64,000 bases of DNA, taken from positions 62,001-126,000 of the forward strand of contig NZ_SIRR01000001.1 of NCBI RefSeq assembly GCF_011634895.1, given 5' to 3'. The notes under the pieces are model-generated. The model did not search any database. It was given only the letters and a program-made list of their open reading frames with translations, and was not told where the DNA came from. This document shows, one piece after another, positions 1-7,708 of this stretch. The stretch's first letter is position 1. Each line of letters begins with the position of its first letter. Both the position numbers and the translations under genes were made by a program. This DNA comes from Rheinheimera pleomorphica (GTDB taxonomy: Bacteria; Pseudomonadota; Gammaproteobacteria; Enterobacterales; Alteromonadaceae).

Positions 1-731
1 TGAAAATCCCTTCCGGTGAAATAACCAATGCCCCTTTTGTGCTGCAACACGCCAGAAGCGGGCACGACCTGATAGTATCCACCGGCATGGCGGATCTGGC
101 AGAAATTAAAGCCGCTCTTGGGGTTATTGCTTTTGGCTACATCGCCACAACCGATGCCCAACCGTCACAACAAGCATTTAATCAGGCTTTTGCCAGCGAG
201 CAAGGCCAACTCGCTTTGCGCCAGAAAGTCACCCTGCTGCATTGCACCACAGAGTACCCGGCACCGCCTGAGGATATTAATTTAACCGCGATGGACACCA
301 TGGCGGCGACTTTTTCTCTGCCGGTGGGCTACTCTGATCATAGTGCAGGCATCCATATTGCCATAGCCGCCGTCGCCCGGGGCGCTACAGTAATAGAAAA
401 GCACTTTACCCTGGATAGATCCCTGCCTGGACCGGATCATAAGGCCTCACTTGAACCGGCAGAATTACAGAATATGGTCAGCGCCATACGTGATGTTAAT
501 CTGGCAATGGGTGATGGTATTAAACGGCCGGCGCCATCAGAGATCGCCAACAAAGCTGTCGCCAGAAAAAGCCTGGTCGCCGCTTGCGCAATCCGCGCCG
601 GCGACACTTTAACCGCAGCGCATATTGCCTGTAAAAGGCCCGGCAACGGTATCAGTCCGCAGCGTTACTGGGAACTTTTAGGGACAGTGGCCAAATACGA
701 TTTTGCTGAAGGAGACTTGCTTGCAGACTAA
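1..731 (+). CDS. legI: N-acetylneuraminate/legionaminate synthase, 3' part (5' end outside window)
   Basis: Nonulosonic acid synthase of the NeuB family, which condenses phosphoenolpyruvate with a hexosamine (2,4-diacetamido-trideoxymannose for legionaminate) in the cytoplasm. The frame is open from base 3 and begins KIPSGEITNAP, the family's conserved core motif, so the N-terminal part lies upstream of the window. The visible barrel segment includes YSDHSAG and VIEKHFTLD. The last ~65 residues (RKSLVAA through GNGISP) form the SAF/antifreeze-like domain that closes the active site in NeuB dimers. It overlaps the next gene by 11 bases in an operon with neuD, ptmE, ptmF, ptmB and ptmA, which favours legionaminate over sialate. 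Pseudaminate synthase is the main alternative. The family is certain; the exact substrate is inferred from context. Confidence 0.9.
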   Translation, partial: KIPSGEITNAPFVLQHARSGHDLIVSTGMADLAEIKAALGVIAFGYIATTDAQPSQQAFNQAFASEQGQLALRQKVTLLHCTTEYPAPPEDINLTAMDTMAATFSLPVGYSDHSAGIHIAIAAVARGATVIEKHFTLDRSLPGPDHKASLEPAELQNMVSAIRDVNLAMGDGIKRPAPSEIANKAVARKSLVAACAIRAGDTLTAAHIACKRPGNGISPQRYWELLGTVAKYDFAEGDLLAD

Positions 732-1359
732 GCACCTGATCCTGCTCGGCGGCGGTGGCCATGCCAAAGTGCTGCTGTCTATGCTTATGAAACAGCACAA
801 TGTTCCAAGCGCTGTATGTGCCATGCAAGCGCCGCAATCGGCCATGTTTAGCGCTATTCCCTTTTTGGGGGATGACAGTGCCCTATTGCAGTATCCAGCC
901 GAAACAACCTTACTGATAAATGGTGTTGGCGCTTTACCGGGTAGCAAGGCGCGGCAGCAGCTATTTGAACGCTTCAGCGCACTGGGCTACCGCTTTGCTT
1001 CGGTTATTGCCAAAGAGGCCCTGATCGACCCGCATTGTACGCTGGGAGAAGGCGTACAAATTATGCCTGGCGCTATCGTTAATGCTGACAGCCAGATTGC
1101 CGATAACGTTATTATCAACACAGCTGCCATTATTGAACATGACTGTGTGTTACAGCGCCATACTATTGTTAGCCCGGGCGCTATCCTGTGTGGCGGCGTA
1201 AACTGTGGAGAAAACAGTTACATTGGCGCAGGCGCTACTGTCATACAGGGGCTGACACTGGGCAGCAATAGCATCGTTGCCGCAGGCACTACCGTGGTAC
1301 GTAACTTGCTAGATAATCAGAGCATTTACGGCGCCAAGTCTGTCATTAAAGTGAAATGA
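721..1359 (+). CDS. NeuD/PglD-type sugar O/N-acyltransferase (LegH-like)
   Basis: Left-handed beta-helix acyltransferase that probably N-acetylates the 4-amino sugar intermediate of legionaminate synthesis (LegH role), or O-acetylates the finished sugar. The N-terminal HLILLGGGGHAKVLL is the nucleotide-binding-like beta-alpha-beta domain of this family. The C-terminal half (residues ~100-205) is hexapeptide repeats with the usual catalytic His in IIEHDC. TTG at 721 is chosen as start because AAGGAG lies 6 bases before it; a longer TTG start at 703 would swallow that ribosome site. At ~212 residues it matches the family. It is translationally coupled to legI, whose stop lies 11 bases inside this gene. 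Confidence 0.85.
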   Translation: MQTKHLILLGGGGHAKVLLSMLMKQHNVPSAVCAMQAPQSAMFSAIPFLGDDSALLQYPAETTLLINGVGALPGSKARQQLFERFSALGYRFASVIAKEALIDPHCTLGEGVQIMPGAIVNADSQIADNVIINTAAIIEHDCVLQRHTIVSPGAILCGGVNCGENSYIGAGATVIQGLTLGSNSIVAAGTTVVRNLLDNQSIYGAKSVIKVK

Positions 1360-1365
1360 GGCTGC

Positions 1366-2424
1366 ATGATGAGTACCAGTTGGAAAAACACCGCTATAGC
1401 CCCGGACAGTAGCATCCGCGATGCGCTGTTATTACTGGATAAAGAAGCTCTGCGCATTGCGCTGGTGGTAGATGGCAATGACCAGTTGCTGGGCGTGCTG
1501 ACCGACGGTGATATCCGCCGTGGCTTATTGCGTAACTGCACCTTGCAAAGCCCGGTTTCTGATGTGATGAATACCAAACCGCTGACGGCAGAAGCCGGCA
1601 CGCCAAGACGCGATCTGGTGAAGTTAATGACGCGCAAGAAATTGCTGTCTATTCCGCTGCTAAAAGACGGCAAAGTCGTTGGGCTGGAAACTCTGCAAAC
1701 GGCTGATGATGGCGCGCAGTACGACAACCCGGTTTTTTTAATGGCCGGCGGTTTTGGCAGCCGGTTAAAACCGCTTACCGATGCCTGCCCCAAGCCGATG
1801 CTAAAGGTCGGTGACAAGCCAATACTGGAAATCGTACTCAACAGCTTTATCCGCGCTGGCTTTCATAACTTTTATATTTCGCTGCACTATATGCCGGAGC
1901 AAATTCAGGCGTATTTTGGTGATGGTTCGCGCTGGAACGTCAGTATTAGCTATATCTACGAGCAAGAACCTTTAGGCACCGGCGGCGCTTTGGGCTTACT
2001 GCCGGATAATCTGCCGGACTTACCGCTGATCCTGATGAACGGTGATTTGCTGACCACGATAGATTTTGAGCAACTGCTGCAGTTTCATAATAAACAGCAG
2101 GCTGATGCCACTATGTGTGTGCGGGACTACGAATACCAGATCCCTTTTGGCGTGATCAATGGCGATGGCAATAAAGTCACCGGCATGATTGAAAAACCGA
2201 TCCAACGGCTGTTTGTTAATGCCGGCATCTATGTGGTATCACCGAAAGTACGCAAGCAGGTCAAAGCCAACCAGCGTATCGATATGCCTACCTTGCTGGA
2301 GCAAAACATCGAAAAGAATAACGCCGTACTCATGTTTCCTATCCATGAATACTGGCTGGATATCGGCCGCATTGATGATTACCAAAGAGCGCAGATAGAC
2401 GTCGTTAATCTGGGGCTGTTTTAA
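1366..2424 (+). CDS. ptmE: CBS-domain sugar nucleotidyltransferase, PtmE-like
   Basis: Nucleotidyltransferase fused behind a CBS pair. Residues ~1-120 hold two CBS motifs (GVLTDGDIRRGLL; SIPLLKDGKVVGLE). Residues ~125-350 hold an NTP-transferase domain with LMAGGFGSRLKPLT, the pyrophosphorylase signature, followed by PKPMLKVGDKPILE. In Campylobacter the same architecture is PtmE, which makes GDP-glucosamine for the GDP-based legionaminate route. The order neuB-...-ptmE-ptmF-ptmB-ptmA here parallels the Campylobacter flagellar glycosylation locus. The CBS part may sense adenosyl nucleotides (inference). The start is ATGATG, either codon possible. The stop shares a base with the next ATG (TAATG). 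Substrate is inferred from synteny. Confidence 0.85.
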   Translation: MMSTSWKNTAIAPDSSIRDALLLLDKEALRIALVVDGNDQLLGVLTDGDIRRGLLRNCTLQSPVSDVMNTKPLTAEAGTPRRDLVKLMTRKKLLSIPLLKDGKVVGLETLQTADDGAQYDNPVFLMAGGFGSRLKPLTDACPKPMLKVGDKPILEIVLNSFIRAGFHNFYISLHYMPEQIQAYFGDGSRWNVSISYIYEQEPLGTGGALGLLPDNLPDLPLILMNGDLLTTIDFEQLLQFHNKQQADATMCVRDYEYQIPFGVINGDGNKVTGMIEKPIQRLFVNAGIYVVSPKVRKQVKANQRIDMPTLLEQNIEKNNAVLMFPIHEYWLDIGRIDDYQRAQIDVVNLGLF

Positions 2425-3398
2425 TGCCACAGTTTGGCGTTATCGGCCAGGGCAGTATTGGCAAGCGGCATTTGCGCAACTTGCGCCAGTTGTTTCCTCA
2501 GGCGCGCTTATTGTCTGTCAGTGCCAGCGGTAACCGCCATAGCAGCCCACCTGAGCAGGCCATCGCCTTAACCCTGCCAGAGTTAATTGCACAAAAGCCT
2601 GATTTTGTTATTGTCGCCTCGCCGGCGAACCTGCATTTACAGCATACACAAGCTTTGCTCGCTGCCGGGATACCCACTCTGGTGGAAAAACCCATTGCGG
2701 TCAGTGCAGAACAATCCAGCCAGTTTATGCAACTGTTGACGCTGTACCCACAAGCTATCGTCGAAGTGGGTTATTGCTTACGTTTTTTGCCGGCCGCTCA
2801 GTTGATACAGCAGATCATTAAGTCTGAGCAATTGGGCAGAATTTTTACCGTTATATCTGAGGTAGGCCAGTATCTGCCGCACTGGCGGCCAGACACAGAT
2901 TATCGTCAGACGGTATCTGCTCAGGCAGCGCTTGGCGGCGGCGCCCTGCTGGAGCTTAGCCACGAGCTGGATTATCTGCAATGGCTGTTCGGGCCGTTGC
3001 AACTGTGCTATGCCCGCAACCGGCAAAGCGGCCTGCTGCAACTGGATGTAGAAGATATCAGTGAACTCATACTGGAAAGCGTCGACAATATCTGCTGTAT
3101 GGTACACCTGGACTTTATTCAGCAAGCTGCCAAAAGGCACTGCGCCATCATCGCCGCTAACGGCAGACTGGAGTGGGATCTTATTGCCAACACCGTCACA
3201 CTGCACCAGCACAACCGGACACAACAACTGTACCAGGACAAGAACTACGATAAAAACAACATGTATCTGGCCATGCTACAAGCCTTCTGGCACAAAATTC
3301 AGCAGCCAGACCACAACCAAGGTTCGTTGTTATCAGCTGCAGCCATAGTGAAACTTATTGAACAGGCCAAAGGCTTTAAGCAACAGGATATTCTATGA
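2424..3398 (+). CDS. ptmF: Gfo/Idh/MocA-family oxidoreductase, PtmF-like
   Basis: NAD(P)-dependent sugar oxidoreductase family. The N-terminus FGVIGQGSIGKRHL is the Rossmann GxGxxG loop and LVEKPIAVS (about residue 90) is the conserved EKP motif carrying the catalytic-region lysine. The C-terminal alpha/beta domain includes the GGGALLELSHELDYL segment, where the family places its active-site His. Its position between ptmE and ptmB matches Campylobacter ptmF, which is required for the early steps supplying the amino sugar precursor. It overlaps ptmE by one base and ptmB by four (ATGA), so coupled translation is likely. The precise reaction is not established by sequence. Confidence 0.8.
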   Translation: MPQFGVIGQGSIGKRHLRNLRQLFPQARLLSVSASGNRHSSPPEQAIALTLPELIAQKPDFVIVASPANLHLQHTQALLAAGIPTLVEKPIAVSAEQSSQFMQLLTLYPQAIVEVGYCLRFLPAAQLIQQIIKSEQLGRIFTVISEVGQYLPHWRPDTDYRQTVSAQAALGGGALLELSHELDYLQWLFGPLQLCYARNRQSGLLQLDVEDISELILESVDNICCMVHLDFIQQAAKRHCAIIAANGRLEWDLIANTVTLHQHNRTQQLYQDKNYDKNNMYLAMLQAFWHKIQQPDHNQGSLLSAAAIVKLIEQAKGFKQQDIL

Positions 3399-4093
3399 CA
3401 AGCGTGGCGTTTATCTTCGCCCGAGGCGGCTCTAAAGGCTTACCCGGAAAAAATATCAAACCACTTTGCGGCAAACCCCTGCTGCACTATGCTATTGATG
3501 TTGCAAAGCAAGTGCCTGCCATACAGCAAACTTTTGTCTCGACAGATAGTGATGATATTGCCCACTGTGCATTAGCAGGCGGTGCCAGCGTGATAGCCCG
3601 CCCGGCGGAACTGGCCAGCGACACTGCGCCGGAATGGGCAGCCTGGCAACATGCTATCCGCTATGTGCAACAACATTACGGCAACTTTAATACCTTTGTT
3701 AGCCTGCCGGCAACCAGCCCATTGCGTATTGCCGACGATGTGCAGGCAGCGATTAAACAATTACACCAAAGCAACGCCGATTTATGCCTGGCCGTTACGC
3801 CAGCTAACCGCAACCCCTACTTTAATATGGTCACGCGCAGCGCCAACGACCAGGTGCAGCTGGTAAGCAGCTTGCCTGATGGCATCCACCGGCGTCAGGA
3901 TGCGCCGGCCGTATTTGATATTACAACAGTGGTCTATGCCGCCCGGCCGGAGTTTATTTTGCAGCAAAGCCAGTTGTTTGATGGTGTTATTACCAGCATT
4001 GAAGTACCAAAACAGCGCGCGGTAGACATTGATGATATTTACGATTTTATGCTGGCAGAGGCCATCTTAAAGGTTGAACAAAATGCTGAATAA
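3395..4093 (+). CDS. legF: CMP-nonulosonate (legionaminate) cytidylyltransferase
   Basis: NeuA/LegF/PtmB family enzyme that activates the 9-carbon sugar as CMP-legionaminate (or a related sugar) for transfer to flagellin. The N-terminal FIFARGGSKGLPGKNIK is the cytidylyltransferase signature and SLPATSPLR is the second conserved loop. At 232 residues it is the short, single-domain form. GVAFIFAR-type start residues support the ATG at 3395, which overlaps the ptmF stop. Followed by ptmA with an 11-base overlap. The alternative, CMP-sialate synthetase, cannot be separated by sequence alone; context favours legionaminate. Confidence 0.88.
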   Translation: MTSVAFIFARGGSKGLPGKNIKPLCGKPLLHYAIDVAKQVPAIQQTFVSTDSDDIAHCALAGGASVIARPAELASDTAPEWAAWQHAIRYVQQHYGNFNTFVSLPATSPLRIADDVQAAIKQLHQSNADLCLAVTPANRNPYFNMVTRSANDQVQLVSSLPDGIHRRQDAPAVFDITTVVYAARPEFILQQSQLFDGVITSIEVPKQRAVDIDDIYDFMLAEAILKVEQNAE

Positions 4094-4847
4094 AAAAACC
4101 ATTTTAATTGCTGGCGCTGGCGGTTTAATTGGCCGAGCAGTGGTAAAAGCCTGCCTGGCGCAAGGTGCCAATGTGATCGCCACAGATTTAGATAAAGACA
4201 ACCTGCGGCAAAGGCTGCAGGCTGAAGGTATAGCGCCAGCAGGCAACACATTGCAGCTGGCGACGCTTGACTTACAGCAAGCCGATGCTATCCAGGCGCT
4301 GCTGTTGCAATACCAGCCAACTGGCGCAGTCAATTGCAGTTATCCGCGCAATAAAGACTATGGTAAGCATTTTTTTGATGTCAGCCTGCACAGTTTTAAC
4401 GACAACTTATCGCTAAACCTGGGCAGTGCCTTTTTGTTTATGCAGCAATGCGCAGCCTACTTTAAACAACAGCAGTGTGAGTTTTCTCTGGTTAATCTGG
4501 CGTCGGTGTATGGCGTCGTCGCGCCACGCTTTGATATCTATGCCAATACGGCAATGACAATGCCGGTAGAATACGCGGCAATTAAATCGGCGTTAATTCA
4601 CTTAAGTAAATATGCAGCGGCCTATGTTGCCGACAGCCGCTTTCGGGTAAACCTAGTCAGTCCGGGTGGCATCCTGGATAGTCAGCCCGAGCCGTTTTTG
4701 CAAGCGTATAAGAAAAAGACGTTGGGAAAAGGCATGCTGGACGCATCCGATGTTGCCGGCGCTATTGTTTTTTTACTGTCTGACCATGCCCGTTACACTA
4801 ACGGGCAAAATATCGTAGTAGATGATGGTTTTACGCTGTGCGGTTAA
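4083..4847 (+). CDS. ptmA: Short-chain dehydrogenase/reductase, PtmA-like
   Basis: SDR-family enzyme, last gene of the nonulosonate operon. It shows the N-terminal cofactor loop LIAGAGGLIGRAV, the conserved NLASVYG strand with its Ser, and the catalytic YAAIK (YxxxK) followed by an SDR C-terminus (NLVSPGGI; GQNIVVDDGF). Campylobacter PtmA has the same neighbours and acts early in supplying glucosamine for legionaminate. ATG 4083 is chosen because TAAAGG lies 9 bases upstream; a TTG at 4074 is too close to that site. A 10-bp inverted repeat spans the stop codon. Ends 19 bases from the convergent maf gene. Confidence 0.82.
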   Translation: MLNKKTILIAGAGGLIGRAVVKACLAQGANVIATDLDKDNLRQRLQAEGIAPAGNTLQLATLDLQQADAIQALLLQYQPTGAVNCSYPRNKDYGKHFFDVSLHSFNDNLSLNLGSAFLFMQQCAAYFKQQQCEFSLVNLASVYGVVAPRFDIYANTAMTMPVEYAAIKSALIHLSKYAAAYVADSRFRVNLVSPGGILDSQPEPFLQAYKKKTLGKGMLDASDVAGAIVFLLSDHARYTNGQNIVVDDGFTLCG

Positions 4848-4857
4848 GCACAGCGTA
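4832..4857. terminator. Hairpin over the ptmA stop, between convergent ptmA and maf
   Basis: Perfect 10-bp inverted repeat TACGCTGTGC / GCACAGCGTA with a 6-base loop (GGTTAA) that contains the ptmA stop codon. Neither side has a strong T run, so it is a weak bidirectional terminator at best. Confidence 0.4.
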
Positions 4858-4866
4858 CATGGTTTA

Positions 4867-6957
4867 TTAAACCTGACTGACCTTGTTTTTATTCGCAAAT
4901 ACGATATCCATACCCCAGTCACATTTTTTATTCCAGCTTTGCCGGTAATCCGCTTTCATCGCCCTGACATAATCTTTCCACAGCGCCAACAGTGCAGTAA
5001 AGCAGTCTAACGACACCTGCTCATCCTCATACTGGTATAACAGTGTCAGCATAGGGCAATGATAATATAACAACGAGCCTTTAATAAGATGGAATAAATG
5101 AGCAAAACGGGTTTTTCTAAACGAATACACATATCGTGCCTGACGCTTTAATATATCCGATGCCTCTTTCCTGGTAGAGTATGGCTCGCTAGCTATGTCA
5201 TTGAGGTGTTCACAAATGTCGTCGAACAATTTGAAAGCCAACCGCTCGTCATTAACATTAAAAACCGGTTTATAAAAAAACCTCTGCTTAATATCATTTA
5301 TTACCTGAGACTTTTCTAGCTTTCCAGCTCTGACAAAGACATCGTCCTCAACAATAGGGAATGCCCCTTCAATAAAAGCACCTTCTCCCACATTATATAC
5401 AGACACTTTCTTATCAAGCGCAATGAGGCTTTCTATATGTTTGTGAGCTAGCATTAGCAAGTTAGTAGACATAACATCTTGAGAAATATTACCTTTTAAC
5501 TTATGCACAGCACCTTTATCAACGATTTTTTTATAATTCTCATTGTGCGCGTATATACTGTTTTCAGAATGAGTTTTGCCATTCAGATAACCATTGTCTA
5601 CACCAAAAAGGTAAACTTCTTCAAATCCAAAAGTGAAAGCAAACGACAGTGCAGTGTTGGCGACTAAAGGTCCAGGAAAGGTCAAAGATGGCATTATTTG
5701 CTTGTAATCTTCTAGCATTAAGAACTGCGAAAAAACCGTTGCCGCTTCAGGGCCTTTTAGACCCAGCCCTACCCAGTCGTAAAGATCAACGACATCTGGG
5801 TATATCACATCCACAGCCAGTAAATTAAGATCGGAATAGTAGCTTGGATCAAAACTGTCCATTAACGCATCATAAGTTGTTTTTGGACGCTCAACCAAAA
5901 CATGAAAATCCGCTTTAATTCCTTGCCGGGCTAAAGAGCCAAGAGCTGTTCCACAAGCAAAAATAATGACTTTATCTTGTATCTCTTTTAACACTTCACT
6001 TGCAGCATCTAGTGATGGACCATTTCCGACTATAATTGCGGGCATCGACAAGTAACATCGTTTACTAGGTAGCCGTAAAAACTGCGCTTTGCTTTCATAA
6101 TTTTTAATGCAATGTGCTAGCCCTGTTATTGCATCATTATAAAATCCAAACCCTGCCTGCAATTCATAATAGCGATTAAAAAAGGCTGCAATCTGCTTAT
6201 TGACTTCTACTGACGGATAATGCTGATAACAAAACGCGCGAATAATTGAATATGGCCCAATATCATGAGCAAAACTATAAAGGGAATTAAAGAACTCTTT
6301 GACATCTAGCCCAATTTGCAGGAAAAGCGTACCTCCTGCCTCGTCTACGTCTTCAATTATTTTCGCCCAATCGGTACAAAAGAGGCTAGCATAAAAAATT
6401 TCAAGATCAGGCTCACTGACATAGATATAATCAAAACTATGAGACTCCAGCAAATCAGTCACAACATATCCCAAGCCCACACCAAATATAATTGCTGTCG
6501 GAAAGTGTTTAGGCAAAGTGCTAAGTTGCGTTGGATTTTTTTGCTGAAATCCTTGAATGGTATTGCTTAATTCAGCCATGTATCGGCTGTGGAGCCGATT
6601 GTCATTATCAGATACAGCAAAGCCATATTGAGTCAGACTATAATATCCTCTAGACGTGTTTTTCTTTAGCTGTTCTCTGCATTGTGCTAACGGATCATCA
6701 GAATAGATTGGGACTCCAACGTCTTTAGGTACAAAGTTTCCAACACCCGTTGAAGTGACAAGAATCTCGAAGTCTTCCCGAGGCTTATACTCTTTCAATA
6801 TTGAAGCAATTTTGGGGTAGTATTTACCAAAAGCATTAATGTTTTTTTCAAAACGTAAACGAGATTCGGTAGCAAACTTTTTCTCTCTCTCGTTTTTTTG
6901 CATTAGTGCTGACAAAGCACTTTCAGCTTGTTGCAGCAACCGTTCTAGCTCAGTCAT
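4867..6957 (-). CDS. maf: Motility accessory factor (Maf) flagellin glycosyltransferase
   Basis: Large protein of the Maf/DUF115 family, the cytoplasmic transferases that attach pseudaminate or legionaminate to flagellin Ser/Thr before export. The central MptE-like domain starts near residue 305 with AIIVGNGPSLD, followed by IIFACGTALGSL and the FHVLVERP strand. The C-terminal ~150 residues are helical. At 696 residues it is in the usual Maf range. It lies next to the CMP-sugar operon on one side and fliS-fliD-flagellin genes on the other, which fits its job. The DNA is visibly richer in A+T than the flanking operons, a sign of separate ancestry or diversifying exchange. Starts 3 bases after the upstream small gene's stop. 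Confidence 0.88.
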   Translation of the reverse strand: MTELERLLQQAESALSALMQKNEREKKFATESRLRFEKNINAFGKYYPKIASILKEYKPREDFEILVTSTGVGNFVPKDVGVPIYSDDPLAQCREQLKKNTSRGYYSLTQYGFAVSDNDNRLHSRYMAELSNTIQGFQQKNPTQLSTLPKHFPTAIIFGVGLGYVVTDLLESHSFDYIYVSEPDLEIFYASLFCTDWAKIIEDVDEAGGTLFLQIGLDVKEFFNSLYSFAHDIGPYSIIRAFCYQHYPSVEVNKQIAAFFNRYYELQAGFGFYNDAITGLAHCIKNYESKAQFLRLPSKRCYLSMPAIIVGNGPSLDAASEVLKEIQDKVIIFACGTALGSLARQGIKADFHVLVERPKTTYDALMDSFDPSYYSDLNLLAVDVIYPDVVDLYDWVGLGLKGPEAATVFSQFLMLEDYKQIMPSLTFPGPLVANTALSFAFTFGFEEVYLFGVDNGYLNGKTHSENSIYAHNENYKKIVDKGAVHKLKGNISQDVMSTNLLMLAHKHIESLIALDKKVSVYNVGEGAFIEGAFPIVEDDVFVRAGKLEKSQVINDIKQRFFYKPVFNVNDERLAFKLFDDICEHLNDIASEPYSTRKEASDILKRQARYVYSFRKTRFAHLFHLIKGSLLYYHCPMLTLLYQYEDEQVSLDCFTALLALWKDYVRAMKADYRQSWNKKCDWGMDIVFANKNKVSQV

Positions 6958-6960
6958 AAG

Positions 6961-7272
6961 TTAATCTATCTGGTAGGTTTTACTGATCTTATTATCTGAC
7001 TTTACCGCAGCTATCTGGCTGATGCTATGCTTTATTTTTGTATGTTCTTGCTGCAATGCTGGCAGCAACACAGCAAAATCATCAGACAACCGCTGAACTT
7101 GCTGCAAGCTGTACTTATCAGAGGGCTCTAACTGCGAGAATACATGCTGTAATAGCTTCTGCCAGTCGCTTACCACTGATGTGGCCTGATGGTAGTCTTC
7201 TGAAGCGATAAGCTGCTTAATTTGCTCTAACAGCAGCTTCGCTTGCTGTAAATGATCAGCCAACATTGGCAT
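6961..7272 (-). CDS. Small helical protein, FliT-like position
   Basis: A 103-residue protein that is almost wholly predicted helix (heptad-like Leu/Gln-rich stretches at residues 5-60 and 70-95). It sits directly after fliS and overlaps it by 17 bases, the place where many bacteria carry FliT, the FliD-specific export chaperone. No sequence motif settles the identity, so FliT-like is an inference from size, helicity and position. Two in-frame ATGs (7272 and 7266) are possible starts. It shares the elevated A+T of maf. Confidence 0.5.
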   Translation of the reverse strand: MPMLADHLQQAKLLLEQIKQLIASEDYHQATSVVSDWQKLLQHVFSQLEPSDKYSLQQVQRLSDDFAVLLPALQQEHTKIKHSISQIAAVKSDNKISKTYQID

Positions 7273-7690
7273 GTGCTACAGTGCGCTGTGCTTCAGCCTG
7301 TTGCTGTGCACTGAATGGAATTTCATCCCAGGCTGATTTAATTTGCCGAAATAAGTCTGCCACTTCATCGATTGCGTCAGTACTCTCTTTTTCGACACTG
7401 GCGTCAATCAAACGCTCAATCATATAACTATATAACGCATATAAATTACCTGACAGCTCCGGTGATGCAGTCTCATCCAGACATGAGCGTAACGATTCCA
7501 GAATCGCCGAGGCTTTAGATAATACTTTTGCTTTGGTTTCAAAGTCTTTCCGCTGTAAAGCGCCTTTGGCCAGCGCAAGATTATCCATTACTCCAGCCAT
7601 TAACATTTGAATAACCTGATAAGGAGAGGCCTCCGCCAACTGTGTCTTAGTGGCTTCTTTTTGATAAAACTTTAATTTGGCGCTACTCAT
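7256..7690 (-). CDS. fliS: Flagellar export chaperone FliS
   Basis: Cytoplasmic chaperone that binds the flagellin C-terminus and stops premature polymerisation before export. The four-helix bundle family pattern is clear: an N-terminal Tyr-Gln segment (KFYQKEATKTQLAEASPYQ), VIQMLMAGVMDNLALAKG, then SGNLYALYSYM, the conserved Leu-Tyr-Tyr helix. ATG 7690 is preferred because GGAGAA lies just upstream; an ATG 15 bases earlier would include that site. At 144 residues it is slightly longer than the enteric protein. Lies 18 bases downstream of fliD and is probably co-transcribed with flaG-fliD. Confidence 0.92.
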   Translation of the reverse strand: MSSAKLKFYQKEATKTQLAEASPYQVIQMLMAGVMDNLALAKGALQRKDFETKAKVLSKASAILESLRSCLDETASPELSGNLYALYSYMIERLIDASVEKESTDAIDEVADLFRQIKSAWDEIPFSAQQQAEAQRTVAHANVG

Positions 7691-7708
7691 TTGCGTTTCT
7701 CCCATCGG

